From Thamnaconus septentrionalis (lineage: Eukaryota > Chordata > Actinopteri > Tetraodontiformes > Monacanthidae): 64,000 bases of DNA. The notes beneath the pieces were generated by a model. The model had not been told where the DNA came from and did no database searches. It was given only the letters and a program-made list of their open reading frames with translations. The stretch is taken from the NCBI GenBank assembly GCA_009823395.1, contig CM020511.1:11807001-11871000 (forward strand), given 5' to 3'. Both the position numbers and the translations under genes were made by a program. This document shows, piece after piece, positions 51,501 through 62,302 of this stretch (its first letter is position 1; each line of letters begins with the position of its first letter).

Positions 51501-54500
51501 AAATGTCAGACATTCTTACGTGGCCTTCAAATGCGACCTCACTCTGACTTGACTCTCCTATGGTCATTAGTGAAATAGCATTAGTGCTGCTCCTGCCATG
51601 CAAAGTATTGTGTTGCGTTAGGATGTGCTGCTCCTAGCAGAAGTGGAGTCTGATCCCATATGATCGCCTATATTTTTATGCACGCATGCATTCGTGCATG
51701 TATGCATGTATGTAAGCTTTACATTGCGTAAACAGTCAGCACCTCCCCCTCCCCCTCTGGCCAGTCTGTCAGGTTGAACTGTGTTGATCCTTGGCTGGGG
51801 ATCAGCCACGGCTGCCAAACAGTCGCTTTGTTCCTGCAAAGACGCCTTCTGCTGCTGCTGCTGCAGATAAATTAGTGGCAATTATTATTTCCAATGACAG
51901 GGATTGAACAATCCTACCAATAGAATATTGACAAGAAGATTAATTAATGTGCATTTGCAGTGTTGCGATGCAGCACGTGCATGGTCTTCCATATGTTTGA
52001 AGAACTAAAGGCAGAAAATAATGTGTTTGGTGCATAACACTGCAATATACCAGAGGCAGTCTGTGAGACCTTCACTACTGGGATGTGAAATGCCTCAAGA
52101 TAAAGACTCGGAGTTTGCTTCCTTCCCTGCTTCAGTTCTCTCTCTGCTTGTCTCTCTGACAGCCAGTCCACCGCTGAACTCAGCAGCAGGAGCAGCAGAG
52201 GAATCAGCCAGGCTGTCAGTGTTAGGCAACACATTAATAGCCTCACGTCGTGCAGTTTCAGGTTCACTCATAGTTCAGGATGGAGGAGCTGTGCCCTCAC
52301 TTGACTTCTTTCTTTGGTCGGAGAGAATGTTTGTGTCCTATGAAACAAAGACGATGTGAGATATGGAAATCTGACTTTTGGACAATTACAGATTATAGTT
52401 AAGTCGATTCCATCTTCCCTCACCAGAACCTCCGGAAAATGGAGGACTCAGAGGAGCCCGGCCGAGACCTGAATGAGCTGCAGAACGCTGACTGGGTAGG
52501 CTTCCACACCCTTGACCCCTGACCCCCTGACCCCTGACCTCTCTCCTCAATCCTCAACGCCTGACAAGTTATCCAAAGTGCAATGAAACACATTATATAC
52601 TGTATTTGGGTTTAATATAATCAAATCTCTATTGCTATGTTTTTTTTGCACACAAACAAAAACACCATTGCTGTCATCGTTGAAATGAGCCAGGCTCGAT
52701 GCTGGGTTCAGGTGATGAGGGGCCTGCGCGATGGGGTCAAGCTGAAGAAGGTGCAGGAGCGCCAGTACAACCCCCTGCCCATCGAGTACCAGCTCACCCC
52801 CTACGAGATGCTCATGGACGACATCAGGGCCAAGCGCTACAAACTGCGTAAAGTCATGGTCTGTGTTGCTGCCCCCCCTAACCCAGCACACACACACAAT
52901 CATGTATTTCTCAAGTAGCATTGATTGAAAGAATGAATTTGTGCCCGTGCACTCTGGTGGCGTTTCAGGTCAATGGAGACATCCCACCCCGATTAAAAAA
53001 GAGCGCTCATGAAGTGATCCTGGAGTTCATCCGATCCAGACCACCTCTCAACCCTGTAAGGACACAACCACACAAACATTGGAAACTTTACCCCCAATAG
53101 ATGAATTATTACCCAACACATATTTACAGCCATTCACAGCCCATCAAAGTAGACAAAATAACAACAAGTATTTAATAAAACAACATATACTACCAGTCAA
53201 AAGTTTGGACCCACCCTTTAAATTTAATGCCTTTTCTTTCATTCTCATGACTATTGACATTCCAGCTTCTCACTGAAGGCATCAAAACTATGTATGGACA
53301 CACATGGAATTATGTAGGAAACAATAAAAGTGTAAAATAACTCAAATAAATTTTATAATTGAATTCTTCAAAATGGCCACCTTTCATAAAAAGCATATTT
53401 AGAGTCATTTAACATGTTTTTCTTTGCTGCATAATTACAAATATCTTGCTCATATATTTGATGTCTTCAGTATCTATCTGCAGTGTAGAAAGTAGTAAAG
53501 ATAAAAAAAAAAAAATGCATGAGAAGGTCCAAACTTTTGATTGGTAGTGTACTTAATTCTAGCTACTGTAATTTCTCAGCATTGTTGAACAGCGCGTGCT
53601 CCTCTCACAAGGTTCAAAATTGCCTCTTTGCAATTGAAGTTTTTCGCAGCGCACTAAATCAGGAGGAAGGCTGCAGCAACCACCAGATCTCAGGTGTAAA
53701 TCTGACTGCGGAGCTCGGAGTTGCAGTTTCAGCGGGCGTCTCCGGGCTCGATGCCCCGACGAGACGGACTGCCGCAGGGGGAAATGAGGAGGAGTTGACA
53801 AACAGCTCTGCAGGCCATAAACCTAATTGCGCTCCTGTTGGTGGCAGGTATCGGCCCGTAAGCTGAAGCCACAGGCGCAGGCTCCGCCCACGCTGCACGA
53901 GCGCATCCTGGAGGAAATTAAAGCCGAGAGGAAACTGCGACCGGTGTCGCCCAGTGAGGTCCGCAGGGGGAGGCTGGGTAAGGAAACCTGCTGCTTCTTT
54001 GTTCCACCACAAAAAAAAACTTGGCTAAATAACATCATGTTTTTGTTAAAAATGCTTTAAGCTGAAATATAGTGGTAAATGAACTCACACACTTCACAAA
54101 CACACAGTTCCATCATTTCAAGCTAACTGCTGCTTGCAATTTTCAGCCCTGTTTTTTATTTATTTATTTTGCCTTGGCTGTTGAAGCTAATTCTTCCCAA
54201 TACTTCACTCTTGCGCCCTAATTTGTCTTAATGCTCAGTCGTGGCTGTTTAGTTGAAGTTGTACATGGACAATAATGCTAAGTGTGTGCAATTCCATTAA
54301 CGCCACTCATGCTTGAACCTCAGCTGCACTATCAGTGATCTCCCACCACTGGCTGTGGATTTCTCCTAGAAAAGTCTGTTTTTTTTTCCTTTGGTGATGT
54401 GAAACTAGACAACAACCATGTGATGCGCCTGCTTTTGTTTGACTGCACTAACTCCGAACACAATCAATCCCTCAATCTCAATCAATAACTGTTTCTCATT

Positions 54501-57500
54501 GCAGTACTTCTGCCACTTAGCATGTCTTTCAGTTTCGATGCGTCAGGTATAGTCTGCCTCGCTGCTTTCCTGCTGACCTCCTCTTCCTTTGAATCGCCTT
54601 ATTTTCCGCTGCTCAACTGCCCTCCCTGCCTTCCACGCACAGCACACACATCAATCATCCATTGCCAACACACATCTCATGTCACGCTTCAGTGGTTGGT
54701 GTTGGTTGGCCAAGGCCTGCTGAGGTGAAAAGAGTGCCGATGAGAGACACTGGTTCGCATTGGGTCGCACCCATTGACAGGATATAAAGGTGGATGTCGT
54801 CATTGTGACGTCACCCATTGCTGTGACAATATCATGGTCTCATAGTCAGCGACATTGAACTTCTGTTTTTGAAACCAGAAGTTTCCATATTTGGATGTGT
54901 GGGTGGTACCAGAGGTGAGCAATGATTGCACCGTGAGTCTACTTTGTGGCCATTTTTACCTAAAATTCGACCAAATCAAAGAAGTTGGACATAATAGCTT
55001 ATTTTATTTTTCTAGAGATTCAGACCAACATTTTTCTTACCTATTTATAATAGTTTGAATTTAGATCTTCTTTCCTTATTGACAAACAATTCTTAGTCTT
55101 TTTGCAACCATCTTTGGCCGTTCCTGCTGGCCAAACGATAGAATGCAGGTGTTTGGTACTCACGGAAGCCCCGTCCAACTTTTTAAATGGATTTGCTTTT
55201 TGCCAATCGAGTTAAAGAGAAAGCACAAATTTCTCATTTGCCTGGCGATGGAACACAGCTGCGAGCTATGAATGCTGCATTATTTATGGAGCACTGCACA
55301 GACAGTGTTTAAGAGCTGCATCCTTGGTGAGGACAGCTTATCCTTGTGTGCTCTTCAAATCTTTCATCGAGGACATCATGTGATGGCATAATCTGAATGA
55401 AAGACAAATCAGCTCGCCATTTCTGCAGGACAAACAAAACAAACACCTCTGAATTCTACCCATGCTAAAGTGATTCTAAGGCACGGGTTTGGCCAGTCAC
55501 GGTTGCTGCAGTAATGCAAAACTCTTGAAAAAAGCTTGGTCATCAAAGTAGAGATGAAAGACATCCTGCCACTCATGCCTTCAAGATTCATCAGTTTCCT
55601 ACAGCAGGGTCTTTATACTCCACTGTGACATGGCAGAATTTAATCAGCACACAGATGAACAAGAGTGCAGCCTCATCCTCTGCACTAGAATGCGAAATGC
55701 TGAGTGAGTGATTTGTTCTCTCAGTTGTGACAGACAGGTGGCTGTAAGTTTCTACAGCCAAATCATGGGAGAGATTAGATTGAGGCAGTGGAATCACAAT
55801 AAAGATGCACACTGCTGCTTAGGCACAAAATCAGTGTCTCTCATCTCACATGTTTTATCACCTCACAATTGTTCATTTTGCTTCTGATATTCTGTTTGCC
55901 CCTCAATATCTTTATATCTCAGTGTGCACTTTGACTTTCAGTTTTCTCCAAATCTCAGCCATAACTGTCGTCGAAGTTTAATCACAGAAATGCAAAATTA
56001 TTCTTTAAGTAGACAATATTCCACAACTGTTGGCAATAAGTTGTACACTTTGATTGTTTGTGTCTGATGATGTTTTTCCTCCAGTGATCTGTAACATCCA
56101 AAAACATGTTGGCAACTTGGCAACAATGGATTCAGTAATATATTTTAATATATTTTACATATCTAGCATTACCAGAGAAGATCAGCACCATAACTCAGAT
56201 TATAACTCTGCAATAAATCTGATCCTAGAACCAAAGTGACAGCTTAATTTGGTTAAAACCCAAAGCAATGTAAGACCCACCAGCATTGGTCATGGGAATT
56301 CAATAAATAAACAAACATTAGAAATTACAAGCTAAAACTTCCTTTTCCAGTTGCTCGCTATTCAAACACCAATTCAAATATCCACCTCTCTATAGAGTCA
56401 TACAAATCTGTGCAAATAACATGATAACATGATAATTAACTAGTAATCTTTGGCGTGATGCACAATAATATGCCAGTGAATTCCTTCTGTGTGTTAAGTC
56501 AGGTTAGCTAATTTTGTTTTGTGGCTCCAGGCCCAAAACACTTGGAAAGTAAGAGGCTTGCTTTTCTAATTTTCTGCCTGGGTGCCTCAGACAGCAAACG
56601 GCTCATTACTGAGGTGCACTCCAGACAACAAAATACCACAAAAATAGTGAAAATTACCGGAGTGCAATGGCTGTACTTATCTTGACATGTGATTGGTGCC
56701 TAATCAAGCAAGTGACAAGATTCTAACGTAAAGAGGTGTTCCTTTTAGGCGTTGGCAAAACTCGAAGTATGCCACAAGATTTGTTCCGTATCGGACTAGG
56801 TAAAGTACAAGCTGCTGTGGCCTGGACGCTGTTGTTTATCCCCCAAACATAATGGCTTTGTCTGTCCGCCTCCTCGGCTGCGAACTAACAAATCCCCTTC
56901 CTAGAATATTTGAATATCAAAACCCAAACAGAGCACAGGTCAGGTCCTTTTTTCATTTTGAATAAAAATGAGTAGCTAGGTTTTTAGCGACGAGTCTCTG
57001 AGCAACAGAGACAGGAGAAGTCGCAATCTCGTCTAGATATTGGTCACCCAGCCAAGAGACTAAACACAGGACGAAGAGAAATCACAGGGCTTTAATAGAT
57101 CCAACATCTTCAGCTCTTCAGCTCTCTTTGGACAGCTCTTCTGCTTCAATCTCTTCTTTTTAAACCTTCTTTTCTGACTTTCTGCACCCCAACAAACAGC
57201 AGTTAGTCATTTTGTCAGATGGTTGACGATCACAAATTGCTATAACTGTGGACATAGTAACCACTAAAAGGTACAGTGACCCACTTTGTCTGTTTATAAG
57301 ATCCAACTCTCAGCAAATTGTAGCTCTCATGGTGTAAGTAAGAAAAAAAATAACCTCTTTCAGAGTTTAGAAGTTTAGTATTTCATTAGAGAGGCATCCA
57401 TGCTCTGTGTTTAACATCAGCCTGATCCTCTGCCTCCCCTCAGACCAGCTTAACTCACCCCTCCTGGGCCTCCCTTGGTTTAGGTGGATCTCAAACTTCA

Positions 57501-60500
57501 AGCCTGTGCTGAGATTAATTGCATCTTTGACACAACTGAGAAAATACAGCGTGATTTGAACGCAGCAAGCTCTCGTTGAGCCAAACAGTCTGAGATACTA
57601 AAAGAACAACAAAGGATGCAATGAATCAGATGAGTATGAAGGTTGAGGTCCATCTCAAATGCCACTTCCCCTTTTGTCTAAGCGGCGCTCGTTTTGTGTG
57701 CAGATGATCAGTTCAGTCCCTATATGGGAAGGAGATCGTCCAGCACCATGTCTCTCAACAACAGCTCAGCGTCTCCCTGGGAGGAACCGTCAGGGTCTCA
57801 GTCTGTACCTCCGAGGAAGAAGCTCCTGAAAGCTCCCAGCCTGGCTGAGCTGGACAGCTCCGACTCTGATGTCAGTATGACTATGTTGGGGTTATTTTTA
57901 TTTGATGGATGGACCATCACACAATATCCCTAGCATGTGCAGGCGAAAATAATGCATTTCTTATGTATTGTACCCCAGGATGATTTTGTTGGGCGCAGAT
58001 CAATCAGCAGCTCCAGCGTGGCTACATCTTTGATGGATGACACGTCCCCGGAGTCGACAGTGGGAAAGAAAAGTACAAAAGAATTTCTGTTACATTGTAA
58101 TAACTTCGTCAATCAAGTTATTTTTCTTTCTTTACTATTGTCTATCTGCTGTTTTGAAGTTAGCATTTGCAAGTTATATTCATTTTTGTTTTTTTCCTTC
58201 CTCAACAGCGCCCCCCATGTTCCTGCCCATATCCTCGACACCCCAGCCAGAGCGGCGTCAGACCCCCCAGAGGAGACACTCCATTGAGAAGGAGACCCCG
58301 ACCAATGTTCGACAGTTTCTGCCGCCCACCAAACACAGCTCCAAGTCTCTGGTGAGTGTATGCAGCGTATCCTCAATCAAGCGCATTTCACACCAGATGG
58401 TTCAGACCAAGTGGCACAGCGGTGCAGTGGTTAGCACTGTTACCACATAAGAAGATGGGTTGTGGGTTCAATTCCTATTCCTTTGCCTGGGGCCCTATCG
58501 GGTGGAATTTGCAGGTTCTCCCGGTGACTGCATTGGTTCTTTTTTGGCGCGCCGGCTTCCTCACACAGAGATAAAAGACAGTAACATTTGTCTAGCCAAG
58601 AGTCAAACACATCCAGCTCCAGCTCCGGTCACGCTGACACGCGACCAGATAATGTATAGTACTGGCATGCAGATAAGATAAGGTCAGACAAGGAGACGAT
58701 TTACGGAAGGGACTGGATAGAGTTTATAGGGGATTCAGCTTGTAATTATTCCACTACACTTCGCCCGGAGACAGCTGCAGGAGGCGCCAGCAAACTCCTG
58801 CGACTCTGAGTGCAGGAGAAAGCAGGTGCAGAAGAAAAATTATTAATTAATGAATGGGCCAGACCAAGTCATTTGATTGGACAGGGGGACTATCGGAGTG
58901 CTGTCTTCAGCAGCATTCGTTACCGTGGGGGAAAAAAAATAGCGTCCCACTCAGGGTTTTGCTCTTGCACTGAGTATCAGCTCCCTATTTTAAAGCAAGG
59001 ATTTAATTTAAAAAAAAATGTTTTGTTATCCTTATTAGACCCTCTCAATCGCGAGGGCCAGATGACTTTTTCTCATGTATCCATCTGGTAAAAAAAAAAA
59101 AAAACCCATAAACAGCATTTGTAAAGAGGTGATATACTGGGGCTGATGACAGGGGATAGGCTGCAGGTGTGCTGATTAACTAAGCGAATGCAGGTGTGGC
59201 CTGAGCGGAAAAAGGTGCCGCAGTGGCAAGGTGCTGAAATTAGAGTGAGTGACTGTGACAGATATAACCTGCACTAAACTCTACTGATTCCAAACCAGCC
59301 TAAATTTTGCCCAATTTGGTCATTCAGCCCAACCCAGTATTGAGCTGCAAGGGAAAGCCTTAAATGGACCAGTTTGGCAGGAAACCTCCCAATCTGGCAA
59401 CACAGCAAGGAGTTCTTGAACGATTGAAAACACTTTCTGTTAAAAGGGGTTTGGCCAGATTTTAGACTATTGAGATTTTAGAAACTGAAAAATGTGGTGA
59501 ATTTAGCAGCAAGCAAAGTTAATATTTGTAGTTAGTCTTCAACAACCTCGAGCCCTGTAAACAATGAGTGCACTCAATCACAGGCACATATTTGGACTCT
59601 TAACTAAAAAAGCATACTGCTCACACAAGCTATAATCATGAGGTGGCGAAAGACAGACGTCAAAAGCGTGTGTCAGGCGGCAGGAGAGTGAGAGTTGGCA
59701 GTCGTGCAAATGTCGTGACTCAGATTAGTAGCGATAGATCTGCTTTTATCCATGAGCTACTTGTGTGTTTTTGCAGGAGGAATTCTGCTTCCCCGTGGAG
59801 TGTCTGTCTCTGACAGTGGAGGAGGTGATGCACATCAGGCAGGTGCTGGTCAAGGCCGAGCTGGAGAAGTTCCAGCAGTACAAAGACATCTACACTGCAA
59901 TGAAGAAGGGAAAGGTAACATCTGCTTTCATGAGACCAGCTTCATTAGCGCAGGACCTGGGCCTTTGTATTTCCGTTTCACATTAAACGTCAACAGATTC
60001 AAATTTTGGAATCTTTGCTTGCACCCATTCCTCTGACATCAGCCTCCTTGTGTTTTATTGCAGCTTTGCTTCTGTTGCCGAACTAAGAGATTCTCCTTTT
60101 TCACCTGGTCCTACATCTGCCAGTTTTGCATAAAGTAAAACATGTCGTCTTTACCATTTCAAATAAGGTTGAACCCGAGCGACCCGAGACTGTTGTTGCT
60201 CATCACCTTTTCTGTTTGTCCCTCACAGGCCTGTGTGTTCACAGTGCTGCAAAAAGGTAGGTCTGTTTTTGTGAAGTGTGAATTCAAACTGGCAGTTCAT
60301 TTTACTGATTAGTGAGCTGACAGTGTTTTGGTTCAATCGTCAAAAACGATTTTCCTTCGTTCATCCTTTGTTTGTGATGATGTGCTGGACTTTCTCATGA
60401 TGGTTAATCATGAGCCAGGCTTTGCTGAATAACAATAGGCTTTCATCAACTTCAGTCAACTCTTTGCAGCACGGCTACAAGTTATTTTGTTCAAGAAAGG

Positions 60501-61943
60501 GCAGAAAAACAAAACAGTAAAGTAAAAGTGTTGTTGTGTTTTCTGCTTGATTCTTGATTATCACTGGTCCTCTTCCTCCAGTAATGACTTTTATCTCCAA
60601 CAGATGCGACTGCCATCCAAACCTTATTCCAGCTTGCCCATCTACTCCATCGGCTCAACCAAAACTCTGCCCAGGGAGAGGCTAAGCGCCATGGCTTCTG
60701 TGGGACAGGCGCTCTCCGTGGCTGGAGGGTCGGCGCTGTCGGCAGAGAGTGGCGCCGCAGCGCCCGTGGTGACGCAACGAGCGACAGCAGGAGCGTCCAA
60801 AGGGCCTGAAAAAGGTCCAGGAGCAGCAGCAGCAGCAGCAGCGGCAGCTGCAGGCAAATCCGAGAAGTCCTCCGTCAGTCCTCGACGCCACAGTATACAG
60901 AAGACCATGTCCAAGTAAGACCTGCACGAACATTCATAATATTGTCAGTCTAGCAACAGATAATGCGATGACATAAGATGTTGCATCCTGTGCAAAAGCT
61001 AAAAGACAGTGAAACATTCACCATAGCTGAACAATACGGTTTTTGAATTTGTTCTTTTGGCATTTGAAGTCTGTTCACACGTCTGAGATTTGATATAAGA
61101 TGTTGCTAAAGTTTTGTTGACCATTGAAGGTCACACACTCAAAATAAACAAAATGCTAGAATATCTATAAATTGCCAAGGTCGTAAAATGATTGAGGTTG
61201 CGGGAGCATGTTGACTTTTAGAGTCAGTCAGGATTCCAGATCCATTAACTAAAAACATATGAAACTTTAATACTTTTACTTTTCTGAAAGTGTGTCCTAA
61301 AGTAAACACCGCCTGGGGTTGGTTTGTTGTCTCTTTGCATGTATATGGAAGGTGCAACAAAACTTTTTGATTTGGGTTTTTTGCAAAAGGCTGTAAGCAG
61401 CGGGCTAAATATGCTAGTGTGTAAGTCTTTGCAATGAGGCAAAATAAATAAAAATTAAAAAAATCAAATATAGGACCCATGCATTTTTTTTTTAATGAGC
61501 TACTACCACAGAAAAGAAAAAAAAAGATTATTCCTCATTCTCCTGAATCCTACAATCCTTACATTTGAAATCATGACTCCAATTGAAAATACAATAAGTT
61601 TGGTCAGTTTTTTTTTAAAGGCAACAAAACCAGTTGCGTTCACTGAAATTACCGACACCAAAGCCGCCTCTCTTGCGTTTGTCGAAGGTTGTCTAAACAC
61701 GGCTCCCTAAAGTCCCACGAAGAGCTGGAGCTTCCCCCGGAGCTGACCGAGGACTGGGCCACCATGGAGGTGTGCGTGGACTGCAAGAAGTTCATCACTG
61801 ACATTATCGCCTCCAGCAAGCACAGCCTGTCGCTGGCCACCAAGAGAGCTCGCCTAAAACGGAAGACCCAGTCCTTCTACATGTCCTCGCCCAAGGGCAG
61901 GGAGGAGTACCGGCCGTCCGAGCGGACAATCAAGGAGATCTAG
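36512..61943 (+). CDS. spire1: Spire-type actin nucleator (SPIRE1)
   Basis: Constitutive coding exons: 36512-36920, 40713-40741, 47167-47397, 48575-48700, 52427-52495, 52694-52858, 52969-53055, 53848-53977, 57704-57870, 57979-58072, 58209-58351, 59777-59914, 60064-60134, 60229-60256, 60604-60914 and 61688-61943. They give 817 residues; phases fit throughout. Order: Ala- and His-rich N-terminus (eight His near residue 35), KIND domain (about 50-265, formin binding), four WH2 actin-binding repeats (about 289-415), myosin V tail-binding motif ([14 protein letters not shown], about 460-471), Spir-box (about 551-596), and FYVE-like zinc module ([21 protein letters not shown], later VCVDCKKF). The end [10 protein letters not shown] matches SPIRE1. 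Spire nucleates actin with FMN formins on Rab11 vesicles. The start could instead be M44. A 124-nt central exon region (60780-60860) encodes poly-Ala. Introns 1-2 total 10.2 kb. Confidence 0.93.
40713..40741 (+). other. spire1: spire1 29-nt microexon (exon 2)
   Basis: Flanked by an acceptor (tttccccgcag) and a GTAAGT donor. With the last base of exon 1 it reads [10 protein letters not shown], then exon 3 continues VIESLG. Human SPIRE1 as I recall it has a similar GKLGYSQC... link at this point of the KIND domain. Without it, exon 1 (phase 1) and exon 3 (phase 0) would be out of frame, so it must be constitutive. Confidence 0.85.
41490..41560. repeat. Near-perfect 32-bp inverted repeat with a 7-nt loop in spire1 intron 2
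   Basis: Left arm 41490-41521 and right arm 41529-41560 match at 31 of 32 positions when folded. The single mismatch is near the base. The loop is 41522-41528. AT-rich throughout. Size resembles a pre-miRNA, but the near-absence of bulges fits a recent inverted duplication or small fold-back element better. Confidence 0.9.
46096..46136. repeat. (AAAT)n short tandem repeat
   Basis: About eight aaat units with drift to gata/caaa at the end, in spire1 intron 2. Confidence 0.85.
47458..47520. repeat. (TAG)n microsatellite
   Basis: About 20 tag/tgg units interrupted once by ttgcaa, directly after spire1 exon 3 in intron 3. Confidence 0.95.
47744..48136 (+). repeat. Unclassified interspersed repeat, copy 1 (spire1 intron 3)
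   Basis: Shares a colinear series of blocks with 54804-55161: tgtgaYgtcacccattg, accagaggtgRgcaatgatt, ttttgcaaccatYtttggc, and a final ggccaNangataga. The blocks come in the same order and strand, separated by diverged sequence. No ORF and no clear terminal repeats. Confidence 0.75.
49021..49240 (+). repeat. Teleost interspersed repeat with tRNA-like B box
   Basis: Begins ggcatcatggtggtgcagtgg and contains gcgggtttgattcccgg (B-box-like). It runs through ggcttcctaccacagtggg and ends in a ggatggatggatgga tail. This is the same family as 58411. The arrangement is familiar from fish genomes. Confidence 0.75.
50560..50965 (+). promoter_or_regulatory. CpG-rich block inside spire1 intron 4 (candidate alternative promoter)
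   Basis: Sharply richer in G+C and CpG than the AT-rich intron around it, with GC boxes (ccccgcccgc) and several gcgcg strings. It holds a short ORF at 50757 ([16 protein letters not shown]...) that I do not recognise. No clear donor for joining to spire1 exon 5 was found. Confidence 0.3.
53186..53551. mobile_element. Non-autonomous Tc1/mariner-type element (MITE)
   Basis: 26-bp terminal inverted repeats (tactaccagtcaaaagtttgg at the left, its near-complement at the right) match at 24 of 26 positions and end in TA on both sides, the Tc1/mariner target. The interior (tctcactgaaggcatcaaaac, ttcttcaaaatggccacc) is a string I know from fish Tc1-derived repeats. It encodes no transposase and lies in spire1 intron 7. 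Confidence 0.85.
54505..54546 (+). other. spire1: spire1 cassette exon, 42 nt (E9-like)
   Basis: Acceptor cattgcag and donor gtatag flank 42 nt that enter and leave in phase 1, like the neighbouring exons. It would insert [14 protein letters not shown] after the fourth WH2 repeat. Mammalian SPIRE1 has, as I recall, an optional 14-residue insert at the same point containing RPLSMSYSFD, so this is very likely the orthologous alternative exon. Confidence 0.8.
54804..55161 (+). repeat. Unclassified interspersed repeat, copy 2 (spire1 intron 8)
   Basis: Diverged relative of 47744-48136 with the same block order. It carries an extra gaacttctgtttttgaaaccagaag segment, itself a small inverted repeat, absent or lost in copy 1. 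Confidence 0.75.
56749..56799 (+). other. spire1: Candidate spire1 cassette exon, 51 nt
   Basis: Acceptor gtgttccttttag and donor gtaaag bracket 51 nt, open and phase 1 at both ends. It can join exon 8, or the 42-nt cassette, to exon 57704 in frame. It would add [17 protein letters not shown] between the WH2 cluster and the myosin V-binding motif. I do not recall a mammalian counterpart. Expression is unproven. Confidence 0.55.
58411..58640 (+). repeat. Teleost interspersed repeat with tRNA-like B box, second copy
   Basis: gtggcacagcggtgcagtgg, ttagcactgttaccacat and gtgggttcaattcc match the start and B-box region of 49021-49240. A possible inverted tail of the same family follows (58700-58805). 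It lies in spire1 intron 11. Confidence 0.7.
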
Positions 61944-62288
61944 AGGGCGCTCCGCCCCGCTTCAGACTGCTTCCAGCTCCGATGGTACAATCGTAAAGAC
62001 TCAACACTGGACGCGACCTCTCTGCTCATGTGTTCTTCAGCCGCTCGCGATGCCGGGACGACCGAGCTGAGCTGAACCTCAGTGGTGGACGGTTTGGTTT
62101 TGTCGCTGCGTCCTGATCATTGTGAGCAGCCCATTCACTCAGCAGGACACTTTAAGAAAAAAGCCAATGCTTCCTTGACCCTTCGTCCCGAGCGACTCGT
62201 CTTTGACTCTGATGGCACATCATCGTGGTCCAACACAATTCACACTCTAATTAATAAGCACAAGAGGGACTGATGTGTTTCTGACCTT

Positions 62289-62302
62289 CCAGCAGGGGGC
62301 AG
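62289..62302 (+). promoter_or_regulatory. CTCF-like core motif in the spire1 3' UTR
   Basis: CCAGCAGGGGGCAG fits the CTCF core consensus at every position, on the same strand as the motif at 12859. Confidence 0.5.

Noticed and set aside
58352..59776. Mitochondrial Spire1C exon (about 58 codons)
   Set aside because: I looked for an open, phase-matched segment with good splice sites in this intron and found none; the neighbouring intron is too short.
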